NCBI GenBank assembly: GCA_001767435.1
Contig: MEKT01000194.1
Location: 1 to 61,628 of the forward strand
Length of the DNA: 61,628 bases
Direction of reading: 5' to 3'
From: Acidobacteria bacterium RIFCSPLOWO2_02_FULL_65_29
GTDB taxonomy: Bacteria; Acidobacteriota; Vicinamibacteria; Vicinamibacterales; CAVVIG01
The first letter of the stretch is position 1. Every line of letters starts with the position of its first letter. Below, piece after piece: positions 25,545-34,302 of the stretch. Both the position numbers and the translations under genes were made by a program. The notes below the pieces were generated by a model. It ran no database searches. It saw nothing but the letters and a program-made list of their open reading frames with translations, and was not told the origin of the DNA.

Positions 25545-25573
25545 TTTATAGGTACATAACCTGCGCCGATCAA
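25545..25573 (-). promoter_or_regulatory. Candidate promoter of the zinc-ribbon gene
   Basis: On the minus strand TTGATC (25573-25568) and TATAAA (25550-25545) are separated by exactly 17 bp. They lie in an AT-rich island (25477-25600) that stands out in this GC-rich DNA. Transcription would start about 60 nt before the zinc-ribbon ATG. Confidence 0.5.
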
Positions 25574-25620
25574 ATCCATAGTGTGCTATATAAGGACACG
25601 AAATTACGTCAGCGTGGGCG

Positions 25621-25646
25621 GGTAGTGGTCAAGTTTGACCACTACC
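25621..25646. repeat. 12-bp perfect inverted repeat over the GcvT-like stop codon
   Basis: GGTAGTGGTCAA (25621-25632) and TTGACCACTACC (25635-25646) are perfectly complementary with a 2-nt spacer. The minus-strand stop codon of the GcvT-like gene (25644-25642) lies in one arm. There is no T-tract, so termination would need Rho or another mechanism; it may also protect the mRNA 3' end. Confidence 0.7.
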
Positions 25647-26853
25647 TGGGCGGCGGCACGTCGGTCTTCCGCGGGGGCGAGAAGAACGGGGTCTTCACCA
25701 CGGCGGCAGGCACTCGATGGCGGACGGCCTCGACCGTGATTTCAAAGTCCAGCACCGTGCCTTCCGCGGTGTATGGCCGATCGATGGTGGCCAGGGCGAG
25801 AAGTTTTTTCAGCACGGGGGACCAGGTGGTCGTCGTCGCGCGGCCAACCTGGCGATCTCGTGAGTAGACGGGCACCGCCACGCGCGAGGCCGCGGTGGGA
25901 ATCTGGGGGGCCATTCCGAGCGCCTCGTACACACGCTCGACGGCGGGCCAGCCGATGTCGAGGCCGACGATCCGTCGCGGCGATCCGCGGCGCTGCTCAT
26001 CGGCCAGCGCCTGGCGGCCGACAAACGAACGTTTGTCGAGTTGCACGAGCCGACCGAGCCCCATCTCGAAGGGCGAGTAGGTCTGTGACGCCACGAGCGC
26101 CCTGCGGCAGCCGTGAAAATCCACGTCGATGAGCAGGAGCCCGGCCTCGACGCGCGCGACGTCGAGCGCGAGCATGCCCACGGGGCGGATGCCGAACGCG
26201 CGGCCGCCGGCCATCAGGCCGTCCCACACGTCGACCGCGCGATCCCAGGGCATCCAGATTTCGTAGCCGAGGTCACCGGTGTACCCGGTTCTCGAGATCT
26301 CGACGGGCACGCCGGCAATCGTGCCGCGGGCCATGCGGAAGTACTTCAAGGCCTGCAGGATCCCGCCGCCGCCCTCCAGCGCCGCGGCGAGCGCGCCGGC
26401 CGACGTCGGGCCCTGCAACGCGAGTGCGGCGACGCGCTCGGAGATGTCCTCGATGCGCACGTTCAGCCCGAGCCCGTTGTCGGTGAACCAGCGCAGGCTC
26501 GGGTCGGCGGCGGTCCAGCGGAATGTGTCCTCCGTCAGCCGCGTCACCGTGCCATCGTCGATGACCTTGCCTCGCTCGTCGCACCACGGCGTGTAGTACA
26601 CCTGGCCGACAGCCATCGCGCGGGCATTTCTGGTGATGACGCGGTCGACGAGCGACACGGCGTCGGGTCCTGCGATCAGGTACTTGAAGAGCGGCGACAC
26701 GTCGATGAGCGCCGCGGCGTTTCGGATCGCGTTGTACTCGTGTTCGTGGTGCGCTTCGTAGGCGCTGACGGCGTAGTAGCCAGACCACTCGCGGAAGTTC
26801 AGGCTTTCGCAGAGCGGCAGCGTGCGTGCGTGAACGGCGGAGCCGATAGGCAT
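25642..26853 (-). CDS. GcvT/aminomethyltransferase family protein
   Basis: A 403-residue folate-binding GcvT-superfamily protein. The N-terminus contains NAAALIDVSPLFKYLIAGPD, followed by YYTPWCDERGKVIDDGTV, LALQGPTSAGALA and ISRTGYTGDLGYEIW, all standard GcvT blocks, then the C-terminal barrel. It could be the glycine-cleavage T protein, but gcvH and gcvP are absent here. Demethylases acting on other methylated amines share this fold, so the substrate is open. Confidence 0.85.
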   Translation of the reverse strand: MPIGSAVHARTLPLCESLNFREWSGYYAVSAYEAHHEHEYNAIRNAAALIDVSPLFKYLIAGPDAVSLVDRVITRNARAMAVGQVYYTPWCDERGKVIDDGTVTRLTEDTFRWTAADPSLRWFTDNGLGLNVRIEDISERVAALALQGPTSAGALAAALEGGGGILQALKYFRMARGTIAGVPVEISRTGYTGDLGYEIWMPWDRAVDVWDGLMAGGRAFGIRPVGMLALDVARVEAGLLLIDVDFHGCRRALVASQTYSPFEMGLGRLVQLDKRSFVGRQALADEQRRGSPRRIVGLDIGWPAVERVYEALGMAPQIPTAASRVAVPVYSRDRQVGRATTTTWSPVLKKLLALATIDRPYTAEGTVLDFEITVEAVRHRVPAAVVKTPFFSPPRKTDVPPPR

Positions 26854-26876
26854 CGGGGTGCTTGCCAGGATTATAG

Positions 26877-27335
26877 TTACCGAGGCGCGCCGGTTGCCAT
26901 CGGCCAGGGCGCGGCGTAATGAAAGCCCTTAGCGAAGGGCGAGAGGCGTTTGAAATCGCCGTCCTTCGTGATGAGCGTGATCCCCTGCTCGCGGCAGGAC
27001 GCGGCTATCAGCGCATCATTGAGCAGCGAGGGGTTTTCGTCGAAAGTCTGCCATCCCTCCCCAGCGGCGATAGCCGCGAGCGCGCGCCCGCTCTCGACGA
27101 AAGCGGTTGGGGAGGGCGCGAAAACGCGCCGGCGCCGTTCGAATGGGTCGAATACTCCTCGCTGCAGGTCGCGAGCCGCTTCAGTCGTCCGCGCACCAGC
27201 GGCGAGTTCCTGCATCACGACTGCGCTCAAGTACGTGAAGGGAAGGGCTCGATTCAGAAAGGCGAAAATCTCAGCCTGAGCGTCCTCGCTGCGAAAGCCA
27301 TCGATGAAGATGTTCGTGTCGAGCGCGTACTTCAC
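26877..27335 (-). CDS. vapC: PIN-domain ribonuclease toxin (VapC family)
   Basis: A 152-residue PIN domain. The acidic metal-binding residues are visible: Asp6 in YALDTNIFIDG, Glu in VVMQELAAG, Asp in LLNDALIAA and Asp in ITKDGDF. VapC toxins cleave specific tRNA or rRNA sites. The start overlaps the antitoxin stop (ATGA, 27332-27335), the standard order antitoxin then toxin. It sits upstream of the GcvT-like gene on the same strand, 23 bp away. Confidence 0.9.
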   Translation of the reverse strand: MKYALDTNIFIDGFRSEDAQAEIFAFLNRALPFTYLSAVVMQELAAGARTTEAARDLQRGVFDPFERRRRVFAPSPTAFVESGRALAAIAAGEGWQTFDENPSLLNDALIAASCREQGITLITKDGDFKRLSPFAKGFHYAAPWPMATGAPR

Positions 27336-27601
27336 GCTCTCCGCCGGCTCTCGAGGACATCGTCGACACCGCCGCTTCGGCGAACAGCCGCGAACCCTTT
27401 CGCGAGCTCCTCACCGAATGCCACGAAGTCGAGTGCCTGGTCGATTGCCTCTGTCTCTGTGTCAACACCCAACGCGCGCCGAGCGACGTCGAGCTTTCGC
27501 TGATCCATGAGCACGTTCTTGCGGACCCAGCCTGCTCGCCTGATCGACCCGCGCTGCCGGGCGCCGGTCGCGGGTCGTTTTGTCTCAATTGCCTTGGCCA
27601 T
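27332..27601 (-). CDS. VapB-like antitoxin (89 aa)
   Basis: An 89-residue protein with a basic N-terminal third, then a central segment MDQRKLDVARRALGVDTETEAIDQ typical of ribbon-helix-helix antitoxins whose TETEAIDQAL helix binds DNA, and a C-terminal tail (LAKGFAAVRRSGG) suited to wrapping the PIN toxin. GGAG five bases upstream supports ATG 27601. Two 9-bp direct repeats just upstream are the likely operator for autoregulation. Confidence 0.85.
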   Translation of the reverse strand: MAKAIETKRPATGARQRGSIRRAGWVRKNVLMDQRKLDVARRALGVDTETEAIDQALDFVAFGEELAKGFAAVRRSGGVDDVLESRRRA

Positions 27602-27609
27602 TTACTCTC

Positions 27610-27640
27610 CGTCTGTATAAACAATAGCATACGTCTGTAT
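27610..27640 (-). promoter_or_regulatory. Direct-repeat operator upstream of vapBC
   Basis: CGTCTGTAT occurs at 27610-27618 and again at 27632-27640, spaced 22 bp start to start, about two helical turns, ending nine bases before the antitoxin ATG. This is the geometry for cooperative binding of two antitoxin dimers. Confidence 0.55.
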
Positions 27641-27641
27641 G

Positions 27642-27809
27642 GCGCAGCACTTTCGATGGAGATCGCGGAGGACAGGCCGTCGATCAGATCGACGCCGGCT
27701 TCTCCATCTGCTCGAGGAACTGACGCGCGTAGGCCGGCAGCGATTCGACGTGGCGTCGCTGCCCTTCCGCGTAAATCGTGTCGAAGGCCAGCGAGGATTT
27801 GCCTGGGCC
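27642..27809 (-). pseudogene. uvrA: uvrA fragment (N-terminal Walker A region), frameshifted
   Basis: On the minus strand 27809-27642 reads [19 protein letters not shown] and then [19 protein letters not shown], an unmistakable UvrA N-terminal segment. A one-base deletion throws the frame into a TGA. One base over, the homology resumes as [15 protein letters not shown]. Both ends are truncated: the residues before Walker A and everything after ISIE are missing. It lies between the toxin-antitoxin operator and the cusA gene. Confidence 0.85.
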
Positions 27810-27840
27810 ATCGCGCGGGCGTTCCTACGGGTCCGCGTCG

Positions 27841-30800
27841 CTATACCGCCATGCCGGATACCTTCAACCGCCCCTTGCGCAGTGCCCGCACCTTCATGAT
27901 GTAGAAGATCACGGGCGTAATGATCAGGACGTGAATCGTCGACGTGATCATTCCGCCGATGATGGGCGCCGCAATCGGCTTCATCACGTCCGAACCCACG
28001 CCTGCGCTCCACATGATCGGCACCAGGCTCGCCATCACGACCGTCACGGTCATCAGCTTCGGTCGAAGCCGCAGCACGGAACCGTGGATCGTCGCCTGCA
28101 ACACATCGCGTTCAGTAATCTCGCCACCTTTCCGCAGCCGCTTGTCGAGCGCTTCATGCAGATATACGACCATCACGACACCGGTCTGCACGGCCACGCC
28201 GTACAGCGCGATGTAGCCGACCCACACGGCGACGGAGAAGTTGTAGCCGAGCAGCCACTGCAGGATGACGCCGCCGGTCATCGCATAGACGACCGAGAGC
28301 ATCACGATCGTGGCTTCCGAGGCAGAGTGAAACGTCATGTACAGCAGCATGAAGATGATGAAGAAGACAAGCGGGACCAGCACCTTCAGCCGCTCGCGCG
28401 CGCGCACTTGGAACTCATATTGCCCGGTCCATTGCAGGGTGTATCCCGTCGGCAGCTGCAAGTCGCGGGCAATGGCCGCTTTCGCGGCGTCCACGTATCC
28501 GCCGATGTCGGTGGTAACCGTATCGACGTACACGTAGCCGGCGAGCTGCGCGTCTTCGTCTCGCACCATCGCCGGTCCCGTCGTCATGGAAATCTCCGCC
28601 AGCTGACCGAGCGGAATGCTCGCGCCCATCGGTGTTTTCACGAGCATGCGCTGCAGCGCCGGGACACTCTCGCGAAACGCACGCGCGTAGCGGACGTTGA
28701 CGGGATAACGTTCACGTCCCTCGACCGTCTGCGTGATGTTCTCCCCGCCGAGGCCAGACTGAATGACATCCTGGACATCCTCGATTGTCAGCCCGTGTCT
28801 GGCGATGGCCTGACGATTGATGCGGATGTCGGTGAAATAGCCCTGCGAGACCCGTTCCGCGTACACGCTCCTCGTGCCGGGCACCTGCTGGAGGATGCGT
28901 TCCACCTGTTGCCCGAGCCCTTGGATGACATTGAGGTCCGCACCGAAGATCTTGATGCCGACCGGTGTCTTGATCCCGGTGAGCAGCATGTCCAGGCGGT
29001 TGCGAATGGGCTGCGTCCAGACGTTGGGGAAGCCTGGGAACTGCAGCGACGCATCCATTTCCGCTTGGAGCTTCTCGAACGTCATGCCATCTCGCCATTG
29101 GTCTCGCGGCTTCAGCATGACTGTCGTGTTCACCATGCCCATCGGCGTGTTGTCTGTCGGTGTCGTCCCTCGGCCGACGGTTCCAAATACCTGCTCCACC
29201 TCAGGCACCTGCTTCAGCAGCTTGTCCTGCACCTGGAGCAACCGCGTGGCTTCCGTGATCGACATCCCGGGTGGCGATGTCGGCATGTACAGCATCGACC
29301 CCTCGTACAGTGGGGGCATGAACTCGCTGCCGATCACGAACAGCAGAGGAATCGTCAGGGGCACAACCGCGAAATTCAGCAGGAGCGCGGTCCATTTGAA
29401 GCGCAGCGCTGCACGGAGGATCGGTTCATACAGCCAGGCGAAGACGCGCGATATGGGATTCCCGGACTCCGGCTTCAACCGACGACCGCGGATGAACATG
29501 GTCATCAGCACCGGCACCAGCGTGATCGACAGGAGCGAGGCGAGCACCATCGCCGAGGTCTTGGTAAACGCCAGCGGCCTGAACATCCGGCCTTCCTGCG
29601 CCTCGAGCAGGAACACCGGCACGAACGAGACGATGATGATGGTCAGTGAAAAGAAGATGGCTCTGGCGACCTGCTTCGCGGCACCGATAATCACGCGCGG
29701 CTGGTCCTCGAACGCGATCGGTTCATCCGGCTCCGAGACATGCCGGTATGCGTTTTCCACCATCACGATCGAGGCGTCGACCAGTACGCCGATGGCGAGT
29801 GCCAGGCCTCCGAGCGACATGATGTTGGAATTGACGTCGAGGTAGTACATCGGGATGAACGACGCCACGACGGCGATCGGCAGCGCGAGAATCGGCACGA
29901 GTGCCGAGCGGACGTGAAAGAGGAACACGAGGATGACGAGCGACACGACGATCGCTTCCTCGATCAGCGTGCGCCGGAGCGTCCCGATGGACTCGTTGAT
30001 GAGACCTGATCGGTCGTACGTCGGCACGACCCGTACGCCCTCCGGCAACGAGCGCTGTACTTCCTGCAGCTTGGCCTTCACGCGGTCGATGACCCGGAGC
30101 GCGTTTTCACCGAACCGCATGACCACGATCCCGCCGACCACCTCGCCTTTGCCGTCCAGCTCCGCGACACCCCGCCGAATATCCGGTCCCACTTGAACGT
30201 CGGCGACGTCTCCAACTCGAACCGGCGTGCCTCGTGCGTTGGCGCCGAGCGACACGCCGGCAATGTCCTCGAGCGACGTGAGATAGCCCCGACCTCTAAC
30301 CATGTACTCCCGGCCGGAAAACTCCAGCAGTCTTCCCTCGACCTCGTTATTGCTTGCGCGAATGGCGTGCACGACGTCTTTGATGGACTTGTCGTAGGCG
30401 GCGAGCTTGTTGGGATCCAGGTTTACCTGGTACTGCTTCACGAACCCGCCGATGCTGGCCACCTCCGCGACGCCGTCGACCGAGGCGAGCGCGTACCGCA
30501 GAAACCAGTCCTGCACCCCGCGGAGATCCGCGAGGTTGTGGTTGCCGGTCTCGTCAACCACCGCGTACTGGAAGACCCAGCCGACGCCGGTGGCATCCGG
30601 ACCAATCGTCGGATTGCTACCCTCCGGCAATCGGCCCCGGATGCCCTGCAGATACTCGACCACACGACTGCGCGCCCAATAGATATCCGTACCGTCTTCG
30701 AAAATGACGTAGACGTACGAGATGCCGAAGTCCGTGAAGCCTCGAACCGTCCGCACGCGCGGCGCCGAGAGGAGAGCCGTGACGATGGGATACGTGATCT

Positions 30801-30990
30801 GGTCCTCGATGATGTCGGGACTCCGGCCCATCCACTCGGTCGAGACGATCACCTGCACATCGGAGATGTCCGGCACCGCGTCGAGCGGCGTCGCGGCCAT
30901 CGCCCAGATGCCCCACAGCGTGAGCACCACGGTGCCGGTGAACACCAGGAACCGATTCCCCGCACACCAGTCGATGATTCGGCTGATCAT
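27841..30990 (-). CDS. cusA: CusA/CzcA-type heavy-metal RND efflux transporter
   Basis: A 1049-residue inner-membrane RND pump (HME family) with twelve predicted helices, starting MISRIIDWCAGNRFLVF. Family blocks include PDISDVQVIVSTEWMGRSP, DFGISYVYVIFEDGTDIYWA and LAIGVLVDASIVMVEN. Met-rich stretches around residues 585-680 (GMSITEA, TPMGMVNTT, RNRLDMLLTGIKTP) align by eye with the copper/silver-binding methionines of CusA, favouring Cu(I)/Ag(I) over Zn/Co/Cd. The adaptor and outer-membrane genes lie upstream on the same strand. The 5' end overlaps a truncated 86-codon gene by ATGA. Confidence 0.92.
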   Translation of the reverse strand: MISRIIDWCAGNRFLVFTGTVVLTLWGIWAMAATPLDAVPDISDVQVIVSTEWMGRSPDIIEDQITYPIVTALLSAPRVRTVRGFTDFGISYVYVIFEDGTDIYWARSRVVEYLQGIRGRLPEGSNPTIGPDATGVGWVFQYAVVDETGNHNLADLRGVQDWFLRYALASVDGVAEVASIGGFVKQYQVNLDPNKLAAYDKSIKDVVHAIRASNNEVEGRLLEFSGREYMVRGRGYLTSLEDIAGVSLGANARGTPVRVGDVADVQVGPDIRRGVAELDGKGEVVGGIVVMRFGENALRVIDRVKAKLQEVQRSLPEGVRVVPTYDRSGLINESIGTLRRTLIEEAIVVSLVILVFLFHVRSALVPILALPIAVVASFIPMYYLDVNSNIMSLGGLALAIGVLVDASIVMVENAYRHVSEPDEPIAFEDQPRVIIGAAKQVARAIFFSLTIIIVSFVPVFLLEAQEGRMFRPLAFTKTSAMVLASLLSITLVPVLMTMFIRGRRLKPESGNPISRVFAWLYEPILRAALRFKWTALLLNFAVVPLTIPLLFVIGSEFMPPLYEGSMLYMPTSPPGMSITEATRLLQVQDKLLKQVPEVEQVFGTVGRGTTPTDNTPMGMVNTTVMLKPRDQWRDGMTFEKLQAEMDASLQFPGFPNVWTQPIRNRLDMLLTGIKTPVGIKIFGADLNVIQGLGQQVERILQQVPGTRSVYAERVSQGYFTDIRINRQAIARHGLTIEDVQDVIQSGLGGENITQTVEGRERYPVNVRYARAFRESVPALQRMLVKTPMGASIPLGQLAEISMTTGPAMVRDEDAQLAGYVYVDTVTTDIGGYVDAAKAAIARDLQLPTGYTLQWTGQYEFQVRARERLKVLVPLVFFIIFMLLYMTFHSASEATIVMLSVVYAMTGGVILQWLLGYNFSVAVWVGYIALYGVAVQTGVVMVVYLHEALDKRLRKGGEITERDVLQATIHGSVLRLRPKLMTVTVVMASLVPIMWSAGVGSDVMKPIAAPIIGGMITSTIHVLIITPVIFYIMKVRALRKGRLKVSGMAV

Positions 30991-31247
30991 GTCGTGCCTC
31001 TCGTCAGCAGCTCTCCTTCAAAACAAATCACCTCGAACGTGTTGTCGCCCGTCTTGGGCGGGCTCGGCTTGCTGGTGAGCCTGATGTCGACGGTCGGCGT
31101 CTGACCTGCCGCCGGCTGCTGCGCGGTTGCAGCGACGTGAAGCGGCGCGGCCATCGCGATCACGATCGCGAACGCGGCGCCGGCTGCCGCGAGACTGAAC
31201 GTGCCCTTTCTGTCGACACTCTGCGTGTTGGCGTGCATCGTCGTCAT
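30987..31247 (-). CDS. Truncated periplasmic FixH/YtkA-like domain protein (86 aa)
   Basis: Signal-anchored N-terminus (FSLAAAGAAFAIVIAMAA) followed by VDIRLTSKPSPPKTGDNTFEV, which closely repeats the CusB C-terminal extension LDIVFRTQPDPPKTGESVFEV. In CusB the YtkA-like domain continues for about 80 residues; here the homology stops after FEV and ends CFEGELLTRGTT. The gene therefore looks 3'-truncated by a deletion that fused it to cusA with an ATGA overlap. It may still be translated and help couple cusB to cusA. Confidence 0.65.
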   Translation of the reverse strand: MTTMHANTQSVDRKGTFSLAAAGAAFAIVIAMAAPLHVAATAQQPAAGQTPTVDIRLTSKPSPPKTGDNTFEVICFEGELLTRGTT

Positions 31248-31269
31248 CTCCTTTGCGTCCTGTGTCCTG

Positions 31270-32817
31270 TTATCTCGCCGCCACGGCGAGCTGCTTCCGC
31301 CCGAGTTGTTGTCCGCCCTTCACGACCGTAACCGTCACGTCCCATCGGCCGGCCATCATCACTTGCCCTGGCCCTCGATAGACACCGCCGCCGGCGTGTG
31401 GCAGCTTCGTCTCGTTCCGCATCGCCGGCATGTTCATCGTCGGCATCGCCGGCATGAACAGTTGGACCGACACCTCGGCATCGGTGACAGGTTGTCCGCT
31501 CGCGTCCTTCACGGCGACTTCGAAGACGCTCTCACCGGTCTTCGGCGGATCCGGTTGCGTGCGGAAGACGATGTCGAGCGCGGGACCGCCAGCCGCGGGG
31601 GCGCCTTGGGTGCCTTTCGCGGCCTCGTAGTTCTGCAGCCCCGCGCGCAGTTGACTTTCCGAATCCAGGAAGAACGTGGCGCCGGTCGCCACGTGTTCGC
31701 CCTCCTTCACGCCGTCCACGATCTCGACGCGGTCGCCGAGGTTCCTGCCGACCTTCACGGTTCGAGGCGTGAAGTAGCCGTCGCCCTGTGCCACGAACAC
31801 GACCTTGTCGGTGCCAGAATCCAGGAGCGCATTCGCGGGCACCGTCAGGCCCATGGCGTCCCTGCCTTCGATCTCGACGTTCGCGTACATCCCTGGCTTC
31901 AAGCGGCCGCGCGGGTTTGCAAACTGAAACCGCACCTTGACGGTGCGCGTGTTCTCTTCTACGAAGGGGTAGATGTAGATCGCGCGCCCGTTAAACGACT
32001 CGCCCGGATACGCGTCGAGCGTAACCGTCGCGCGCTGCCCCACCCGCGCCAGCGCCATCTCCTGCTCGTACACGTCCGCTTCGACCCAGACAACCGAGAG
32101 GTTGGCGACCGTGTAGAGCATCTGCCCCGGCATGACGTGCATGCCCTGGAGCGCCTGCTTCTCGATGACAAAGCCCGAGACGGGCGAGCGAAACACGACG
32201 ACGTCAGGCGCCTGGCGCTTCTCCTCGAGCACGCGGATCTCGTCTTCGGGGAGATTCCACAGCACGAGACGCCGCCGTGCCGATGCGACCAACTGCTCGG
32301 CGCGTTCACGCGCCTCGGCGATGACCGAGCCCTGCATCTGATCGCGCGTCTTCAACGCCAGGAGGTACTCCTGCTGTGTCGCCAGGAGGTCCGGACTGTA
32401 CACAGTGAAGAGGGGCTGTCCCTTCTGAACGGGCTGTCCGGTGTAGTCGACATGGAGATCGCGAATCCAGCCCTCGAGTCGCAGGTTGATGTCGACAAGG
32501 CTCGTCTCGTCGTACCGGACGATGCCGACGGTGCGGAGCGTGTGCTGCATCGGCTCGCGCGTTGCGGGCACGGTTCTGACGCCGATCAACTGCTGGCGGC
32601 GAGAATCGATCGTGACGTCGCCTCGCGGCGTCGCGGCCGGCGTGCCGGCTGGGGTCGACGTTTGGCCCGGTTGCATCTCGGGCATCGGCTGCTGGCCCGG
32701 CGCATCACTGTGTGCCGCCGGTTTCTGGCCGCTTCGTGCGCGAATGGCGTACACGGCGGCAGCGACCACGAGCAGGACGATAGCGACGGCGGCGGATGCC
32801 AGTAGAACGCGTCTCAT
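31270..32817 (-). CDS. cusB: CusB/CzcB-type periplasmic adaptor with C-terminal YtkA-like domain
   Basis: A membrane-fusion protein of 515 residues from ATG 32817, chosen for its AAGGA eight bases upstream and because it begins the signal anchor MRRVLLASAAVAIVLLVV. Lipoyl/barrel-sandwich and alpha-hairpin regions span about 110-300 (DLHVDYTGQPVQKGQPLF, SPDLLATQQEYLLA). A beta-barrel follows, then a C-terminal extension of about 120 residues with Met-rich MPAMPTMNMPAM that resembles FixH/YtkA domains and could bind copper. One nucleotide separates it from the cusC stop. Confidence 0.9.
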   Translation of the reverse strand: MRRVLLASAAVAIVLLVVAAAVYAIRARSGQKPAAHSDAPGQQPMPEMQPGQTSTPAGTPAATPRGDVTIDSRRQQLIGVRTVPATREPMQHTLRTVGIVRYDETSLVDINLRLEGWIRDLHVDYTGQPVQKGQPLFTVYSPDLLATQQEYLLALKTRDQMQGSVIAEARERAEQLVASARRRLVLWNLPEDEIRVLEEKRQAPDVVVFRSPVSGFVIEKQALQGMHVMPGQMLYTVANLSVVWVEADVYEQEMALARVGQRATVTLDAYPGESFNGRAIYIYPFVEENTRTVKVRFQFANPRGRLKPGMYANVEIEGRDAMGLTVPANALLDSGTDKVVFVAQGDGYFTPRTVKVGRNLGDRVEIVDGVKEGEHVATGATFFLDSESQLRAGLQNYEAAKGTQGAPAAGGPALDIVFRTQPDPPKTGESVFEVAVKDASGQPVTDAEVSVQLFMPAMPTMNMPAMRNETKLPHAGGGVYRGPGQVMMAGRWDVTVTVVKGGQQLGRKQLAVAAR

Positions 32818-32818
32818 G

Positions 32819-34174
32819 TCACTGTCCTTCCTTGGCAATCACGGTGGCGGTCGTCCCGGCTGGCAGGTCGTCTCCAACGGCGCGTTCGAGATCTGCGACC
32901 GCCTGGGCGAAGTCGCTGAGCGCGCGGAAGTAGTTCAAGTTGACGTCGAGCAAGACGCGCTGGTTGTCGATCAGCGCTTGAAAGTCCACGCGACCGGTCT
33001 GGTACCCGACCCGCGACACCTCAAGCGTCTGTTGCGACTGCGGCAGAATCGTCGTGCGCAGCAGAGCAGCGCGGTCCTGCGCCGATTTGGCCCGCACGTA
33101 CGCTTCCTGCACCGCCAGACGTACCATGTTTTCCATCGCTTGCGTCCGAGCCTTCGCCGCCTGAATGGCCGCCGTGTGTTCGGCCACGCGCGCGTCAATC
33201 TTGCCGCGCGACCACGGCGCCTTTGGCCACGTGATGCCGATGCGAGCGGTCCAGGCATCGGTCATTCGAGGCATCAGCATGTAGCCGCCCTGGACGGAGA
33301 AGTCCGGCTTGTAGTCGCCTCGAACGGACGCGAGCTCCGCTTCCGCGCGCTCGACTTCGACGTGGGCACGTTGCAATTCCGGCTGACGGTCGAGCGCGAG
33401 TCGCTGGAGGTCCGCCGTCGCCGGCAGCATCGTCTGCTCTTGCGGTTCGACGAGCGGGCCAATCGGCGTTTCTGGTGCGCGATTGAGGAGGACATTCAGG
33501 CGCGCCGTCGCAAGCTTCGCCTGCTCGTCGAACATGATGATGTCGGTGTGCCGTCTCGAAAGCTCCACGACGGGCTTGAGCACGTCCTGTTGTGAAATCC
33601 GTCCCGTGGTGTATTTCGCCTGGGAGACGTCGGCGATCTGACGTAACAGCTCGACGCTGTCCAGGTACACCGAGATCGCCTTGCGCGCGATGTACAGCGA
33701 GGCGTACGCCTGCTTGATCTGGTTGACCACGTCGCGTGCGCGGATGGCGATGTCGCTTTCCGCCAGCGTGATGTCCTTTTCGGCGACCGCGGCCCGAAGC
33801 TGGCGCTTGCCGCGGCCCGGCAGATCCTGCGTCACCATGAACATGTACATGTTCGTGTCCCCGGGATTGATCGAGTTGAACGGCCACTGCCAGACCTGCG
33901 CCTCGGCCATCGGCGCGTCGAGAAAGCGCTCTTGGGCCGGACGCTGCCGCACGACGCCAACCTGCGCGCGGAGTGCAATCAGCTCGGGGTTTTTCTCGAG
34001 CGCCTCCTGCAGTAGCTCGGCAAGCATGACGGGTGGTCCCGTCGGATGCGCCTCAGTGTGCGTAATGGCAGGCGGCTGCTGGCTCTGGTCCGATGTTGGG
34101 CGCGCCTGTGCTGCGCCTGCAACAGGCACAGAGAGACCAATCGACAGCAGAGACACGACGACCGTCGTACGCAT
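32819..34174 (-). CDS. cusC: TolC-like outer-membrane channel of the Cus efflux system
   Basis: A 451-residue outer-membrane efflux protein from ATG 34174, which has AAGG upstream and starts the signal peptide MRTTVVVSLLSIGLSVP. Two tandem TolC-type repeats are visible (ALEKNPELIALRAQVGVVRQ early; LDRQPELQRAHVEVERAEAE later). The segment MYMFMVTQDLPGRGKR is typical of CzcC/CusC relatives. It is the first gene of the minus-strand cusC-cusB-fragment-cusA operon. Confidence 0.88.
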   Translation of the reverse strand: MRTTVVVSLLSIGLSVPVAGAAQARPTSDQSQQPPAITHTEAHPTGPPVMLAELLQEALEKNPELIALRAQVGVVRQRPAQERFLDAPMAEAQVWQWPFNSINPGDTNMYMFMVTQDLPGRGKRQLRAAVAEKDITLAESDIAIRARDVVNQIKQAYASLYIARKAISVYLDSVELLRQIADVSQAKYTTGRISQQDVLKPVVELSRRHTDIIMFDEQAKLATARLNVLLNRAPETPIGPLVEPQEQTMLPATADLQRLALDRQPELQRAHVEVERAEAELASVRGDYKPDFSVQGGYMLMPRMTDAWTARIGITWPKAPWSRGKIDARVAEHTAAIQAAKARTQAMENMVRLAVQEAYVRAKSAQDRAALLRTTILPQSQQTLEVSRVGYQTGRVDFQALIDNQRVLLDVNLNYFRALSDFAQAVADLERAVGDDLPAGTTATVIAKEGQ

Positions 34175-34302
34175 GCGTAGTACCTTTCGCGTCTGAATTC
34201 GAGCTGCTCGGATCATGGGCACCAACACGTGTCATGGGTGCACGTACGCGCACCTTCGTTGCCCGCAGTACATGCGGGCAGACACACGACGAGTGTTAAT
34301 GG

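Noticed and set aside
27642-27809. TGA in the uvrA fragment as selenocysteine
   Set aside because: It results from a one-base deletion; homology continues in the other frame.
34259-34279. Hairpin TGCCCGCA-GTACA-TGCGGGCA as a terminator
   Set aside because: Good stem but no T-tract on either strand; it may be regulatory but no function can be supported.
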